DNA of 64,000 nt from Brettanomyces bruxellensis. Its lineage: Eukaryota; Ascomycota; Pichiomycetes; Pichiales; Pichiaceae. Positions within the stretch are counted from its first letter, which is position 1. Each line of letters starts with the position of its first letter. The stretch lies in NCBI RefSeq assembly GCF_011074885.1, contig NC_054690.1:67001-131000 (forward strand), written 5' to 3'. Below the pieces are notes generated by a model. It was given only the letters and a program-made list of their open reading frames with translations, had not been told where the DNA came from and made no database searches. The position numbers and the translations under genes were made by a program. Shown piece by piece: positions 9,947 to 20,133 of this stretch.

Positions 9947-11671
9947 ATGCTCGACGCGCTACCTTTAGACCAATACAAAACAAACTACAGGGATATCATT
10001 CATGACCAGCCTTTAGAGTATGGAAATATGAAAGGGTTGGTTCTTGACAAAGACAGATTTCGTAGGGATTTTGATGACTTTGATGTGTTATTGAGAAAAA
10101 ATGTTCCTGCTAAGTATAAAGGGTATTTCAATCCGCCAGGAAACGCGAAAATAAGTACCGACAATTTGGACAGATCTATGCTTGATGAACAAATAATGGA
10201 TGACGATGATACAGAGGACATTGAATACAGGAGATCGTCTCCGTCAAAAATGACATACAAGTTGAGTCCGATCAAGAAGAGGAGCCATAAGAAAATTCCT
10301 TCCATCAGTATTAAAGACTCAGAGGATCTGAAAGCTCCAGAAGCAGACATTTTTCATATCTCTAAGAAGGAAGCGAAGAGACCTCTTCAGCAATTGAAAA
10401 CTACAGATGGACTCGATTCGCTTGTTGAGCAAACATATCGATATATTGATGAGAATTTAAGGGGAGACACGCAGTTAAGCAATCTAGTGAGCGATCTTGT
10501 GCAAAGATTACGAAGTCTGGGGAGGAAAGAGCTCATCAGAGAGCAGCAAGAAAATGAAACATCGGTCGAAGAAAAGGATAATAGTAATTTGGATCAATCA
10601 GGCCGCTCACAACAGGAGTGGGTCGAACTCTTGAAAGTGTTTCAACAGAAATTGGCCAAGTACAAGTCTAAAAATTTATCGCTACGGTTGGAAATAGAAG
10701 GGCTAGAGGATAAAGTGAGAAGTTTAAAGCAATCTAATAATAACAATTCCGATGAGTTTGAGGATAGCGATGAGGAGTACATACAACTTCAGACAAAGCT
10801 TGGAAGAGCGAGAAAGGACCTAGCATTAATGAAGAACGAGTTGAGAGAGGTTAAATTGGAGAAAAGTGAAATGGAAGTCGAATTGGAAAGATTGACTTCG
10901 AAAGTGAGTGTGAAAAAAACAGAGCTAGAAGAATTGATGTCACGATTGAACACAAAAGATAAAGAATTAGAGAATACACTTGCCAAAGTAGCACAGCAAA
11001 AAGACATGCTAGACGAACTGGAAAAGAGTGTTGATCATGGTCCAAAGCAAGAGGAACAAAACAATGATGATGAAAGTCGGAAGACGGTAGAGACCGATAT
11101 AGAGGAGTTCAAGGATGATCCCGAATTAAAAAAATTAAATGAAGAGATGGAAAGCCTCAAGGAGAAGCGGATGATGATTATCGAAAAGAGAAGAAAAGAA
11201 TGGGAGGAAGCATCAAGAGCTACACAACAGAGAGAGCAAAGTAAAGTGGCAGGCCCTGTGATAAACATAAACTTCCCACCCGAGTTTTCTGACAGAATTG
11301 CTTCAAAAGTTACAGATGCAATTTTGACTCGTCACATGCAGAGGAAAGAAGAAGAGAATGCTAAGGAAGCAGAGAAGATTCCAGAGGAAAAGAAGAAGAC
11401 TCCAAAATTGAAAGAAGAGACCACAAGTAAGGAATATGCACTTCCACATTTGTCGAGCCCAATGAATCTAGGTAAAGACTGCCCTGCGTGCGGGGAGGAA
11501 ATATATGGGAAAGAGTTTGTCCCAAGGAAAAGAACAACTCGTCCATACTCTGCGGATGATGATATTCGGAAGTATGGCTTTCGAGGCAGTGCGAGAACTT
11601 GGGAGAATAGCAATAGCTTGAGGAGTAACGACTCATTATATAAGCAGTCTACATACGGAGCAGTTTGGTGA
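9947..11671 (+). CDS. Coiled-coil protein with C-terminal CxxC
   Basis: I do not recognise this 574-residue protein with certainty. Residues 1-60 are a well-ordered-looking leader (LPLDQYKTNYRDI), followed by an acidic patch and a basic Ser/Pro segment with SPxK-like sites. From about 215 to 365 and 390 to 440 it is a strongly heptad-like, Glu/Lys/Leu-rich coiled coil. A short conserved-looking segment, INFPPEFSDRIASKVTDAI, comes next, then a C-terminal tail with a single CPAC motif and an Arg/Ser-rich end. The architecture resembles spindle-pole-body or microtubule-organising proteins (Ppc89/Cep57-like, Spc72, Cnm67), but also generic polarity scaffolds. CDK-like SP sites would fit a cell-cycle scaffold. 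The function remains open. Confidence 0.8.
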   Translation: MLDALPLDQYKTNYRDIIHDQPLEYGNMKGLVLDKDRFRRDFDDFDVLLRKNVPAKYKGYFNPPGNAKISTDNLDRSMLDEQIMDDDDTEDIEYRRSSPSKMTYKLSPIKKRSHKKIPSISIKDSEDLKAPEADIFHISKKEAKRPLQQLKTTDGLDSLVEQTYRYIDENLRGDTQLSNLVSDLVQRLRSLGRKELIREQQENETSVEEKDNSNLDQSGRSQQEWVELLKVFQQKLAKYKSKNLSLRLEIEGLEDKVRSLKQSNNNNSDEFEDSDEEYIQLQTKLGRARKDLALMKNELREVKLEKSEMEVELERLTSKVSVKKTELEELMSRLNTKDKELENTLAKVAQQKDMLDELEKSVDHGPKQEEQNNDDESRKTVETDIEEFKDDPELKKLNEEMESLKEKRMMIIEKRRKEWEEASRATQQREQSKVAGPVININFPPEFSDRIASKVTDAILTRHMQRKEEENAKEAEKIPEEKKKTPKLKEETTSKEYALPHLSSPMNLGKDCPACGEEIYGKEFVPRKRTTRPYSADDDIRKYGFRGSARTWENSNSLRSNDSLYKQSTYGAVW

Positions 11672-11997
11672 AACGAGAGAATGGCTGTTTGATAGCATAA
11701 ATCGCCGCTACGTTTTACATTAAAGAGGGTAATAAAAATACATAGGGACTCACATGGTATTGGCCAGGTGGATATACACTGAAACAGAGTTGCAAAAAAC
11801 AACAACACATGCACACCAGTAAATAGTATATGTAACATTAGCAGTTGAACTTTAAAAATTGCTCCTAAAACGGAGCAGACAACAATGTCTAAAAAGGCTC
11901 GTAAGCTTCGACCATCTGCTTGCTTCCGATATTTGCGTTGCAACACGCGGCCAGAACTATCACAAGATATATATAATTAGGTACATTATCTTAATAA
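11672..11997. other. Convergent intergenic region
   Basis: Space between the 3' ends of the plus-strand coiled-coil gene and minus-strand SRP21. It would carry both transcript ends; I see no gene or RNA. Confidence 0.5.
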
Positions 11998-12453
11998 TCA
12001 ATGCTTCCGTCCCTTCCTCGACTTCTTCGACCGCTTTTTGTGCTTTGATGTAACTTTCTCTGTGGTACTTTCTGCAGGCGGCTGGTTGGTTTCCTGCTTT
12101 GATTCTTCTTGGGCTTCCTGCTCTGAAAACTTAGTATTCGTCATTATGCAGCCTAATCCCTCCAATTTCACATCTTCAATCTTTTCATTGGCAGTTCCCG
12201 GATTCACATGCTTGGTCACCGCAGTTCCTCTGGGTCCCAGAGCATTCATAATTCGAGAAAACTCTTTAGCTTTATGCGTTCTAAGCGATAAACATATTCC
12301 AGTCACCGGATTGAAAAGTTTGAATTTTACGATTGGCTTCCTCTTTTCTCCACTATGGGTATATGTAATGCTAACTCTGGTATTTGCCGGACCAGATTTC
12401 ATTAGCTGGACCGACTTCTCTATAAAGTTGTCTGCGCTTGAGAAATGTGTCAT
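11998..12453 (-). CDS. SRP21: Signal recognition particle subunit Srp21 (SRP9-type)
   Basis: The 151-residue product starts at ATG 12453; the frame extends four codons upstream only to a TTG. Residues 1-80 form the SRP9/SRP21 Alu-binding fold: NFIEKSVQLMKSGPANTRVSITY, then a basic strand and the KAKEFSRIMNALGPRG segment, which matches the LLSALGPRG of S. cerevisiae Srp21. The C-terminal tail is Lys/Arg-rich (HKKRSKKSRKGRKH), as is usual for the yeast protein, and probably contacts SRP RNA. It acts in co-translational targeting to the ER as part of the Alu domain with Srp14. It is divergently transcribed from the PPR gene. Confidence 0.88.
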   Translation of the reverse strand: MTHFSSADNFIEKSVQLMKSGPANTRVSITYTHSGEKRKPIVKFKLFNPVTGICLSLRTHKAKEFSRIMNALGPRGTAVTKHVNPGTANEKIEDVKLEGLGCIMTNTKFSEQEAQEESKQETNQPPAESTTEKVTSKHKKRSKKSRKGRKH

Positions 12454-13114
12454 TATGGAAAACAAGTGCAGCTTCTCTTTTAAAAGAAATGATCTATTTT
12501 GAGTGTCCTATTCGTGACAACGATGATGTGCTTTGAAACAAGTATTTTAAGTCAAAATTCTGCTGAATATGGTAGTCTCATCAAAGCATACTTATTACAA
12601 ACAATATATACACGAGAAGCCATTTTTGAGTTGTCACCGGACACCCATCCATCCGTCCGATCGAGACTCCTCGGTCCTATAATATTTTCTTCACTTTTTT
12701 TTGTCCTTTCCGGTTGAAATTTCAAGGCAGTTTTATTTCAGATTTTCGGTATCGCGTTAGTGCGAAAGACTCACTTACCTGCCTGGCGGGAGAATATGAG
12801 ATTAATTTCTTATTTTCCTTCTTTTTTTTGGCGGTAATTCCAGTAATGCCGGAAAGATATTGACAAAACTTTATTTTCCAACTCTACTCACAACATAAAT
12901 ACATAATAACATTATTCTGTGAAGAACTAATTCATTCTTTTTCTGGCCGTATAATAAGAGGGTATTATAGATAGACCTTGGTAGTCTTTTGAGAACCCGG
13001 GGCTGGTATATATACATACATATATATCTATTTATTTAGCATCGGATCATTACTCATCCAAGAGAAAATCCATTTGCAGTTTCAACCGACTAGTCTTTTG
13101 GCTTTTCCAACTAT
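12454..13114. promoter_or_regulatory. Divergent promoter, SRP21 / PPR gene
   Basis: Contains TATA-like tatatatacatacatatata about 80-110 bases before the PPR start. A GC-rich patch near 12776-12795 resembles a U1 snRNA 5' end but lacks the rest (see rejected items). Plus-strand open frame 12499-12717 has no coding character. Confidence 0.4.
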
Positions 13115-15594
13115 ATGCTTTCCAGATTTTTGGCGTCTTCTAGGCGGACTGCACTTGCAGTGCAGAACAAGGCTTATGTGTACGCGACATTACGCAAAAG
13201 AGCTACTTTAAAAACAACTTACAAGCGTTTTTATAGTGAGGATACTCGAAATGCAGATGAAGCAGATTCGAACTTTGAGGAAGAAAAACCAGCTTCTACT
13301 GAGACGGTTAAAAGAAATTACTACGAAAGGAGAAACACAAATGATAATAGATACAACAGGGAAGACAGGCCTGGATACTACAGAGAAAACAGAGAGAAAA
13401 TCACAGATTTTGCTGAGGCTCAAGAGAAAGGACTTTCCACTACTTCATTAATCGGAATACTAACGAGCGATCCTACAATGGGACCGACCGAAATATTGGA
13501 TAACCTCGAGATGGTGCTTGCTGCAAATGAGGAGAGGAAACAGAGTGGTGAGAATTCTGCTTATGCGTATAAAGATTCTTACCGACTTGTTAATGCTAGT
13601 GTTCCACTAGGACATAAGTTGTTTTCACGATTACATCAACTTAACTCGGAAGATAAAGGTGGGAATGTTCAGGACTCGGTGCTTTTTTCTAATGTCATCA
13701 AGATCTTTACTAAATACAAGCTTTTACACGTCTCACACATGAACAGATATCTGCAATGCTTGATTAACGAGGGTCAATTTTCTAGAGCCTTAAGCACCTG
13801 GATTAGTGCTTTGGATTATTTCAAGGGCCAGCCTGAGCGAATGGTTGATTTTAGAGAGACAAGCGGACACACTCCAAAATCATTCATCGGATCAACAGAA
13901 CAGTTTTTCTACTCTGGCTTGGTCTCGTACATTCTTTCTTTGGAAGAAAACAACTCAAAACTTGACCCGGACTTTGTCGAGTTGATTCTAAAGGATCTTG
14001 GCTCAGATCCTTCGTTTTCATCATTATCGAACTTCTTCCGGTTGACTCATCTTGACAACAAGCTTGCCAACCACGTCAAGTATATCTGGATGAATTATCT
14101 GAGGAGCAAGATTGACTATAACAACAAAGCAAGCTGGGCGAATGTTCTTACGGCAGCAAAAGAGAACAAGACGGCAAAAGTGGAAGACTTGATTAAAAAT
14201 AACATAGCAAATGCGGAAAAGAAGGGTCAGGCTTTGACATCGGAGACGTGGGCTCATATCATGCTGATTTATACTGTGGATAAAAACTATACTAAGGCAT
14301 TATCCACATGGAAGATGGCTACACAGGACTACAAGATCACACCAACGGTTGCCTTTGGAATCAGCTACTGCTAGCAAATGCACGCTCTTCATCGGCAAAT
14401 AGACTTCTTAGAATCGAAAGCGTTTGGAAGTTGCTGAAAAATAGCGACTGCAAACCAAATGCCGAGAGTTATAGATACTTAATGGAGGGATACAGTGCAT
14501 GCGGGTTACTGTCTAAATCAATGAAAACTCTTGAGAAGGTCGAAGAGGAGCATCCAGAGTTTCCTGTTAGTGGGCTTAAAGAGCAACTAATTTCTGGTAT
14601 GATAGAAAATGGATTTGGCAAGGAGGCTGACCAACTATTCAAACTATACAACAAGGAGAATTTATTAGCCGAGGCTGAACGAAAGAATGGTGATGGAGCC
14701 GATGCTGAAAAAGGTGCACAGATTAAAGCAGATGCAACAGAGACATTTAAACCATCAATTGTTTTATACAATAAGCTTCTTCATTATTTCCTTAAAAACG
14801 ACAGGTTTGATAGTGCGACCGAAATTCTAAATGACATGATTGAAGCAGGAAAGAAAGATAAGAGCTTGGCACCAGATATTGCTACATGGACAACCGTGGT
14901 GGATATGTTAATGAAACAAGCAAAGAAAATTGGAGCTTCGGAGGAATTTATAACGAATGAACTAAGCAAGATCTTACAAGCGATGAGGGACAATAACATT
15001 CGCTTGAATGAACAGGCAATGACTATGATCGTTACAAATTTGAGTAGAAATCCTAGAACTGCAGAACTTGGTTGGCAATTTTTCCTTACCATGAAGAAAG
15101 CAAGTAAGAGACTTTCAACTGTTACGTACACGTCCGTTATCTACAGTGAATGCTTAGGCAACAGAATGGATCGTGCTTTGGAGTTGTTTACTGAGGGATT
15201 GGAAGAGGGAATAAAGCTTCGCCCTCAGTACTATAACTTAATTTTTAAGGGCTTTTCGGATCACCCAAACGTGGAATCTACCATGAAGTTCTATAAATTC
15301 ATTAACATGAAGACCAAAGGAAAGCCGGATGAAGTTCCAAACTTCTTTACCTTTTACTATCTACTCCGGGGAGCGATGTTTTCTGGAGATAAGAAGTTTG
15401 TTCAATTTGTTGTGGACGAGATGGACAAGAGCGAATTGAAACATTATGGAAAAATGATCCCAGGTCTTCTTGAAGAGGTCGAAGGCACTGGTATGGTGAC
15501 TGTTCCGGAAAGTCTTAAGAAACGTGTTGAAGAAGATGTTAATTTTGAGAAGAACAGAAAGCAACAGCCTAAAGAGAAGGCCAGATACGAGTAA
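13115..15594 (+). CDS. Mitochondrial PPR protein, split by a frameshift
   Basis: Two overlapping open frames read as one protein of about 825 residues. The first (13115-14374) begins with an Arg/Ser/Ala-rich, acid-free leader typical of mitochondrial import, and continues through helical pairs. The second (from about 14356 to 15594) carries clear pentatricopeptide-like helices such as NAESYRYLMEGYSACGLLSKS and TVTYTSVIYSECLGNRMDRAL. Homologous-looking sequence continues across the break if one base is added in the T-run at 14354-14356, giving ..TPTVAF then NQLLLANA... Yeast PPR proteins of this kind (Rmd9, Msc6, Aep3, Dmr1) bind mitochondrial mRNAs or rRNA; I cannot tell which one this is. 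The break could be a sequencing or assembly slip in a homopolymer, a real inactivating deletion, or (least likely) programmed frameshifting. No decay is seen elsewhere. Confidence 0.75.
14351..14362 (+). other. Frameshift site in the PPR gene
   Basis: The reading frame changes by -1 around gcctttggaatc. In the upstream frame translation would stop at 14372-14374; in the downstream frame the PPR helices continue. There is no canonical X-XXY-YYZ slippery heptamer and no intron signal pair here. Confidence 0.7.
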
Positions 15595-15833
15595 GAGCAA
15601 AAGGAAGAGATTACTCACGTTGCAGAGCAGGCCTGTAAATACATAGTAGGGGAAGCACGGCTACTGTAAATAGTTAAATTTTTAGATAAACAATGTTTAA
15701 GTTTGGTAGATTACGACGTTCAAACAAAGAAAGTAGGGAAAGAAAAAATGTAACAAAAAATTTGAGAAAACGAATACCGCCTATGAACTGAGCTTAGTTA
15801 TTATTTCTTTAGAGACATACATGCGAGCTCCCC

Positions 15834-17120
15834 TCAAGAGTAGTTCTCCCAACCCTTTGGCTTCTCTAATCCTTTAACACTGAAATACCTGTTAACACAG
15901 GAGTATCCTCTGAAGGTGAAGTCCTTATCAGGATTACAGGAACAGTGATGTGTCAAACGTAGATTCTCGTCAATTGGACAGTTGAAGAAAGGAACATGGT
16001 AGTATCCAACATCATTGAAAAAGTGAACCTTCTCTCTTGGAAGGAAAAGAGAAGCAGCAATAGAATGGACAGGAGCATCACCCCATCTTTCATAAAAGAA
16101 TCCACCAGCATGATCGAGATACTCGAAATACTTCATGTAAGCCTCAGATCTCCAGAATCTCAAGTCACCAACTTCGAAGTTGGACCAGAAGTGGCATCCG
16201 TTGTACGTAGCACCAGAATCCTCGGAAATTAAATCCATGAGGTTGTTTTCAGCAACGTATTGAGGATTCTCCTTCATGAAGTTCTTGGTGGTGTCCCAAA
16301 GAGTTGGAATGGTTTCTTTGTACTCCGGCAAGGAGATAGTGAAACCGTACACCAAACTGTTATCGTGGAAGTAACGGAAGATATCGTAGTTGATATCACA
16401 GAAAATCTTGATGCCAGGCTCGACTCTCCAGTAGTAGTCATACTTCATCATCAGTGGGTGTCTGAAGAAGAATCCAGACTCATACCTGCACATATGCCTA
16501 TATGAGATGGAATCACCGTAGATAATCTTCTTGTCGTGCATTTCCTTACGCACCTTAGCAGCCTTATCGGTGTCAATCCATTCTGGGAATCCCCATTGGT
16601 CCTTATTGATCTTTCCGTAGTGTGTCTTACCAGAGACAAGAGCACTAGTGACCTTCTTGAAATTATCATCAAACACGTCATCATTCAAGAAAACCCAATC
16701 GTAATGGAACTTCCGGTTGAAACGATCTTCTATCTCCCTTATGGATTCGACCAACTCATACAAATCACCATTTCTGGCCAAGGTAACAAATGCGGCGTTG
16801 ACCTTGTCCTTTTCGTTGCTAGGATCACTCTCTTCCACATACACCTTAGGCACTTCTGCTTTACCATCTCCCAAGCCTCCATTACCACCATAATTTCCGC
16901 TAACTTTTGCAAGTTTAGGACTTGCTGGTTTATCTTCGGTCTTCTCCTGTTCACTAGAGACAGGTTCTTCCACATTTGAAGACGATGAGTCCACTATCGA
17001 GGAAGATGACTGCGTGACCACATATGAAGTGGATGTACCTTTAGAAATGATAAAAACACATAATATCACTAGAGCTGCCAAGAACCCAAATCTTATCAGC
17101 CTAGCGTTAGAACGTGCCAT
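15834..17120 (-). CDS. Golgi alpha-1,2-mannosyltransferase, KRE2/MNT1 family (GT15)
   Basis: The 428-residue type II membrane protein has a short cytosolic tail, a signal anchor at about 11-26, a Ser/Glu-rich stem to about 100, then the GT15 domain to the end. Family blocks are intact: [29 protein letters not shown], the [12 protein letters not shown] segment, YYWRVEPGI with its Glu, HFWSNFEV with the Glu seen as a possible nucleophile in Kre2, and [17 protein letters not shown]. Length and ending ([10 protein letters not shown]) are like Kre2/Ktr1/Ktr3. These enzymes add the second and third mannoses of O-glycans and extend N-glycans using GDP-mannose and Mn2+. Which paralogue this is cannot be settled by eye. 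A second, divergent GT15 gene follows upstream on the same strand. Confidence 0.9.
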   Translation of the reverse strand: MARSNARLIRFGFLAALVILCVFIISKGTSTSYVVTQSSSSIVDSSSSNVEEPVSSEQEKTEDKPASPKLAKVSGNYGGNGGLGDGKAEVPKVYVEESDPSNEKDKVNAAFVTLARNGDLYELVESIREIEDRFNRKFHYDWVFLNDDVFDDNFKKVTSALVSGKTHYGKINKDQWGFPEWIDTDKAAKVRKEMHDKKIIYGDSISYRHMCRYESGFFFRHPLMMKYDYYWRVEPGIKIFCDINYDIFRYFHDNSLVYGFTISLPEYKETIPTLWDTTKNFMKENPQYVAENNLMDLISEDSGATYNGCHFWSNFEVGDLRFWRSEAYMKYFEYLDHAGGFFYERWGDAPVHSIAASLFLPREKVHFFNDVGYYHVPFFNCPIDENLRLTHHCSCNPDKDFTFRGYSCVNRYFSVKGLEKPKGWENYS

Positions 17121-18234
17121 TTTGATTTTTGATCTTGGGATTAGAGAGAAGCCAATCGGTTGGATTGAAACTGTTCACTTGGAAGAAACAGAAGGAAAAA
17201 AAAGAGCGTAATGTAGTGTGAGTGTACGAGGCTGGTGATCGACATCGAGTGAGTGAAAAAAAAAAAAAAGGAAATTTTACGCGAATTGAACAGACGAGCA
17301 AGGAGAGAAAAATAACAATGAAATTAAATTGCATAATTAAGTAAAGTAATTCAAGCAAACACCGCGAATACCATGGAAAATGCTTTGGAAATGTAAGGGG
17401 GTGAAAATGACAGGCAGAAAAGAAATGCAGAGAAAGGAAAGGCTCAGGAAAAAGGGAAAAAGTTTTGGCGGCTTTGAAATTGGGCAGAGTACATGTACGG
17501 ATGTTTGTGTGCTGGAGAGTGAACAACGAGGCTACGATATTTTCAGTAGGATTAGGCATAAGCCATGGTATGAGAAAATAAATGATAATGAAGACATTTG
17601 GAATCTGGTGGAAAATTCATAATCCTGATATCAGAGGCACTCTCCTTATACGATCCACTGTGGGCTAGTGGAATAAATTTCCATGCCTAAGAATCGGGAT
17701 CTCGTATACGTACGGGACATAAAAAGTAGCGTAGGAACAGGTTTTCCAAGGCGATGCAAAAACGTACTAAAGGAGAAGGAAGGAGGAGGATTGCAGCTAT
17801 GCGTTAAATTTTTTACTATGGCATCCAAAATAAGATATTAACTTTAGAAAAAAAAAAACACTGTAATGATAATCCGTGTGACACTAGCTTCTACACTATA
17901 CTGAATTTTATGGGAAAACATATAATGACCAACAATGCTATTAAGTAATATGCGAAGTACAAACGAGTAAATCATAGCGGATGCGAGAATAAAATGGTGC
18001 ACGGATCTCTTGGATGGATATAGATAACAGATCCAAATCCAATGAAAACGTCAAGAAATGCGTGAAATGCCCCTCAACCGCTAATAGAAGACCAAGAAAA
18101 AGAGACAAAAAGATAAAGGGAAAACACAACAAAGACAGTAAACTTTAAAAAGCAGCAACAGAAAGAAGTGGAAGAAAATAGGGGAAAAAAAGACATGGTA
18201 TAAGAATAATGTAAACGTTTAAATGACTGGCACA
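17121..18234. other. Intergenic between the two GT15 genes
   Basis: About 1.1 kb holding the KRE2-like promoter and the terminator of the second mannosyltransferase gene. There is an A-run near 17257-17270 and another near 17848-17857. Open frames on both strands are low-complexity and not supported as genes. Confidence 0.45.
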
Positions 18235-20133
18235 TTAGACCAAGTAAGCAAGCCTCTCACCCCGTGCATTCAAACGAACAGGGGATCCAGCGCTGGTTGG
18301 TGCAATAAACGAGCTGGTGGTAGGTGCAGCTAAATCTCTCTTAGTTTTCTTTTCCTCCAACTTGCTAGAAAGAAGACGCCGTTTCCTCTCCTGAGCTATC
18401 CGATTTTTGATCTCTCTCTGCTTGGTTCGTTGCCGATACTTCCTCTTGGAAGCTTCCCTCCTCAACTGCTGCTTTCTGGTCTCCAACAATTCATCATTTT
18501 CTCTTCTCTCACTCAAGAGCTGGTCGTACTTCTTGAAATCTTTCAAGGTAGGCTGCTTTGAGACCTCCAAGAACTTCTTGTTGCACTCCTGACCAGAAAT
18601 CGTCCAGTCTCCCAAAGGATCGCATATGCAATGTGCACTTTTCAAGCGATCATCATCCAATGGACACGTTCCGGCAACTGTATGCTTGTAGGAGATATCC
18701 TGAAAGACATGAACTTGGGAAGGCTTTAGCATCATGGACACCGCTATGGAATGAACAGGCGCATCTCCCCAACGTTCGTAGAAGAAGCCACCAGCATGAT
18801 CCAGGTAGTCCGCAAAGCCTTCGTAGAGAGGAGACCGCCACAAAGTGAGGTTCGCGATCTCGAAATTGGTCCAGAAGTGGCACATGTTGTAATTACCGCC
18901 CTGGTCATCGCTGACAAAACCCAGAAGACTGTCTTCTGGGGTCTGCAAGGCTGGAAGCTGGCTCTTCACAGACTCCCTGCGGAAATACTCCATTGCAGTG
19001 CCCCAGAGAGTCTCAATTGTAACAGCAAACTCCTGGAAGGCTATGGTGAAACCGTACATGGTTCCAGTGGTGGCCAAATACTTGAAAGGATCCTCTTGAA
19101 TATCGCACATGAACTCAACATCCGGCTCCACACGCCAATAGAGGTCGTAATCTTCCATGATTGGGTGCTTGTAGAAAAACTTCGAGTTGAATCTACACAT
19201 GTGGCGGTAGCTCTCACTTCCACCATAAACAACGTTGGCAAATTTACGTGACTCACGGACTGCACGTGCACGATTTTGGTCGATCCAATCAGGGTATGAC
19301 CAGTGCTCGTGCGGGATTATTCCATAACGGGCAGTTCCAGACACCATTGCCGAAGTTCTGTCAATAAACTCTTTGGTGAAAGGAACGTCGTTCATGAAAA
19401 CCCAGTCGTAGTTCATCCGCTTGTTAAAACGCTGCTCTAGACGCTCGATCGACGCAATAAGCCCATACATCTCGGAGTTTCTCACAAGCGTGAAAAACGT
19501 CGCTCTAGGCACCTTGTCAGGATTGCCATAGTCTTCTTTCACTACCCGGAACTGTTCATAAGGCTTATATTCGTTCGTCATCTTGCCCACATATCCTTTT
19601 GGAAGAGGTGCCTTGTGTGGATTCGTCTTTTTGTCATTGTCCAACGGCGTTCCGTACAATGGATTGTTTTCATGCTCGTGCCTGTGACTCCAGTATGGAT
19701 CTGAAGCCTGACCTTTGACTCGCTTCAACTCAATCGTAAGTTCGGCATCCGTGAGCTCCTCGGGTTTTTTGTCTGCAAGTGGATCCCAGTTCTCAAGCTG
19801 AGCATCATCTCTCTCGCTGTCAGAAGCTTGATCCGTGCTTTCTTCTTCCCCAGTCTCCTTATTCTGTTCTTTTTGCTCTTTTTGCTCTTTTTGCTCTTTT
19901 TGCTCTTCCTGCTTCTCATCTGTATCTTCCTTATCTGCCACATCTGTAGGCACCGCATTTTCAAGTGTCACCGAGGCCACGGTCTTCTCTCCGTTTTTAT
20001 AGTAAATGGTTTCAAGACCTAAATCGTCCCATGATGACGAAACCTGGTCTCTGAATGAGACAATGAAAACAACAAGTGCTATGCTCAATGCGAGCAAAAC
20101 GCAAGTCCGGAGCCTCAAAGCACGAACAAGCAT
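18235..20133 (-). CDS. KRE2-family mannosyltransferase with long stem and basic tail
   Basis: The 632-residue type II protein has a signal anchor at about 10-27 and an acidic stem containing a KEQ repeat (about 73-92). The GT15 domain (about 205-535) keeps the TLVRNSEMYGLIASIERLE, YDWVFMNDVPF, GGSESYRHMCRFNS, YWRVEPDVEFMC, HFWTNFEIANL and [16 protein letters not shown] blocks. About 95 residues of C-terminal extension follow, first Arg/Lys/Glu-rich and helical, then Ser/Thr/Pro-rich. Standard family members are 390-520 residues and end near the catalytic domain, so both ends are unusual. All catalytic blocks are intact, so activity in Golgi mannan synthesis is expected. It sits head-to-tail with the other GT15 gene, but they differ enough that the duplication must be old. 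Confidence 0.88.
   Translation of the reverse strand: MLVRALRLRTCVLLALSIALVVFIVSFRDQVSSSWDDLGLETIYYKNGEKTVASVTLENAVPTDVADKEDTDEKQEEQKEQKEQKEQKEQNKETGEEESTDQASDSERDDAQLENWDPLADKKPEELTDAELTIELKRVKGQASDPYWSHRHEHENNPLYGTPLDNDKKTNPHKAPLPKGYVGKMTNEYKPYEQFRVVKEDYGNPDKVPRATFFTLVRNSEMYGLIASIERLEQRFNKRMNYDWVFMNDVPFTKEFIDRTSAMVSGTARYGIIPHEHWSYPDWIDQNRARAVRESRKFANVVYGGSESYRHMCRFNSKFFYKHPIMEDYDLYWRVEPDVEFMCDIQEDPFKYLATTGTMYGFTIAFQEFAVTIETLWGTAMEYFRRESVKSQLPALQTPEDSLLGFVSDDQGGNYNMCHFWTNFEIANLTLWRSPLYEGFADYLDHAGGFFYERWGDAPVHSIAVSMMLKPSQVHVFQDISYKHTVAGTCPLDDDRLKSAHCICDPLGDWTISGQECNKKFLEVSKQPTLKDFKKYDQLLSERRENDELLETRKQQLRREASKRKYRQRTKQREIKNRIAQERKRRLLSSKLEEKKTKRDLAAPTTSSFIAPTSAGSPVRLNARGERLAYLV
19866..19908 (-). 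repeat. 9-bp tandem repeat encoding Lys-Glu-Gln
   Basis: About five near-perfect copies of a 9-base unit (tgctctttt on the plus strand) code for the KEQ repeats in the stem of the second mannosyltransferase. Copy number is likely to vary between strains. Confidence 0.85.

Noticed and set aside
12768..12800. ACTTACCTG followed by a GC-rich patch, resembling a U1 snRNA 5' end
   Set aside because: The next 150 bases lack the stem-loop I loop (ATCAxGAAG type) and a clear Sm site, and the match is nine bases only.
14308..14374. An intron instead of a frameshift in the PPR gene
   Set aside because: No GTAAGT/GTATGT donor and TACTAAC branch pair lies around the junction, and the protein reads through with a single-base change.
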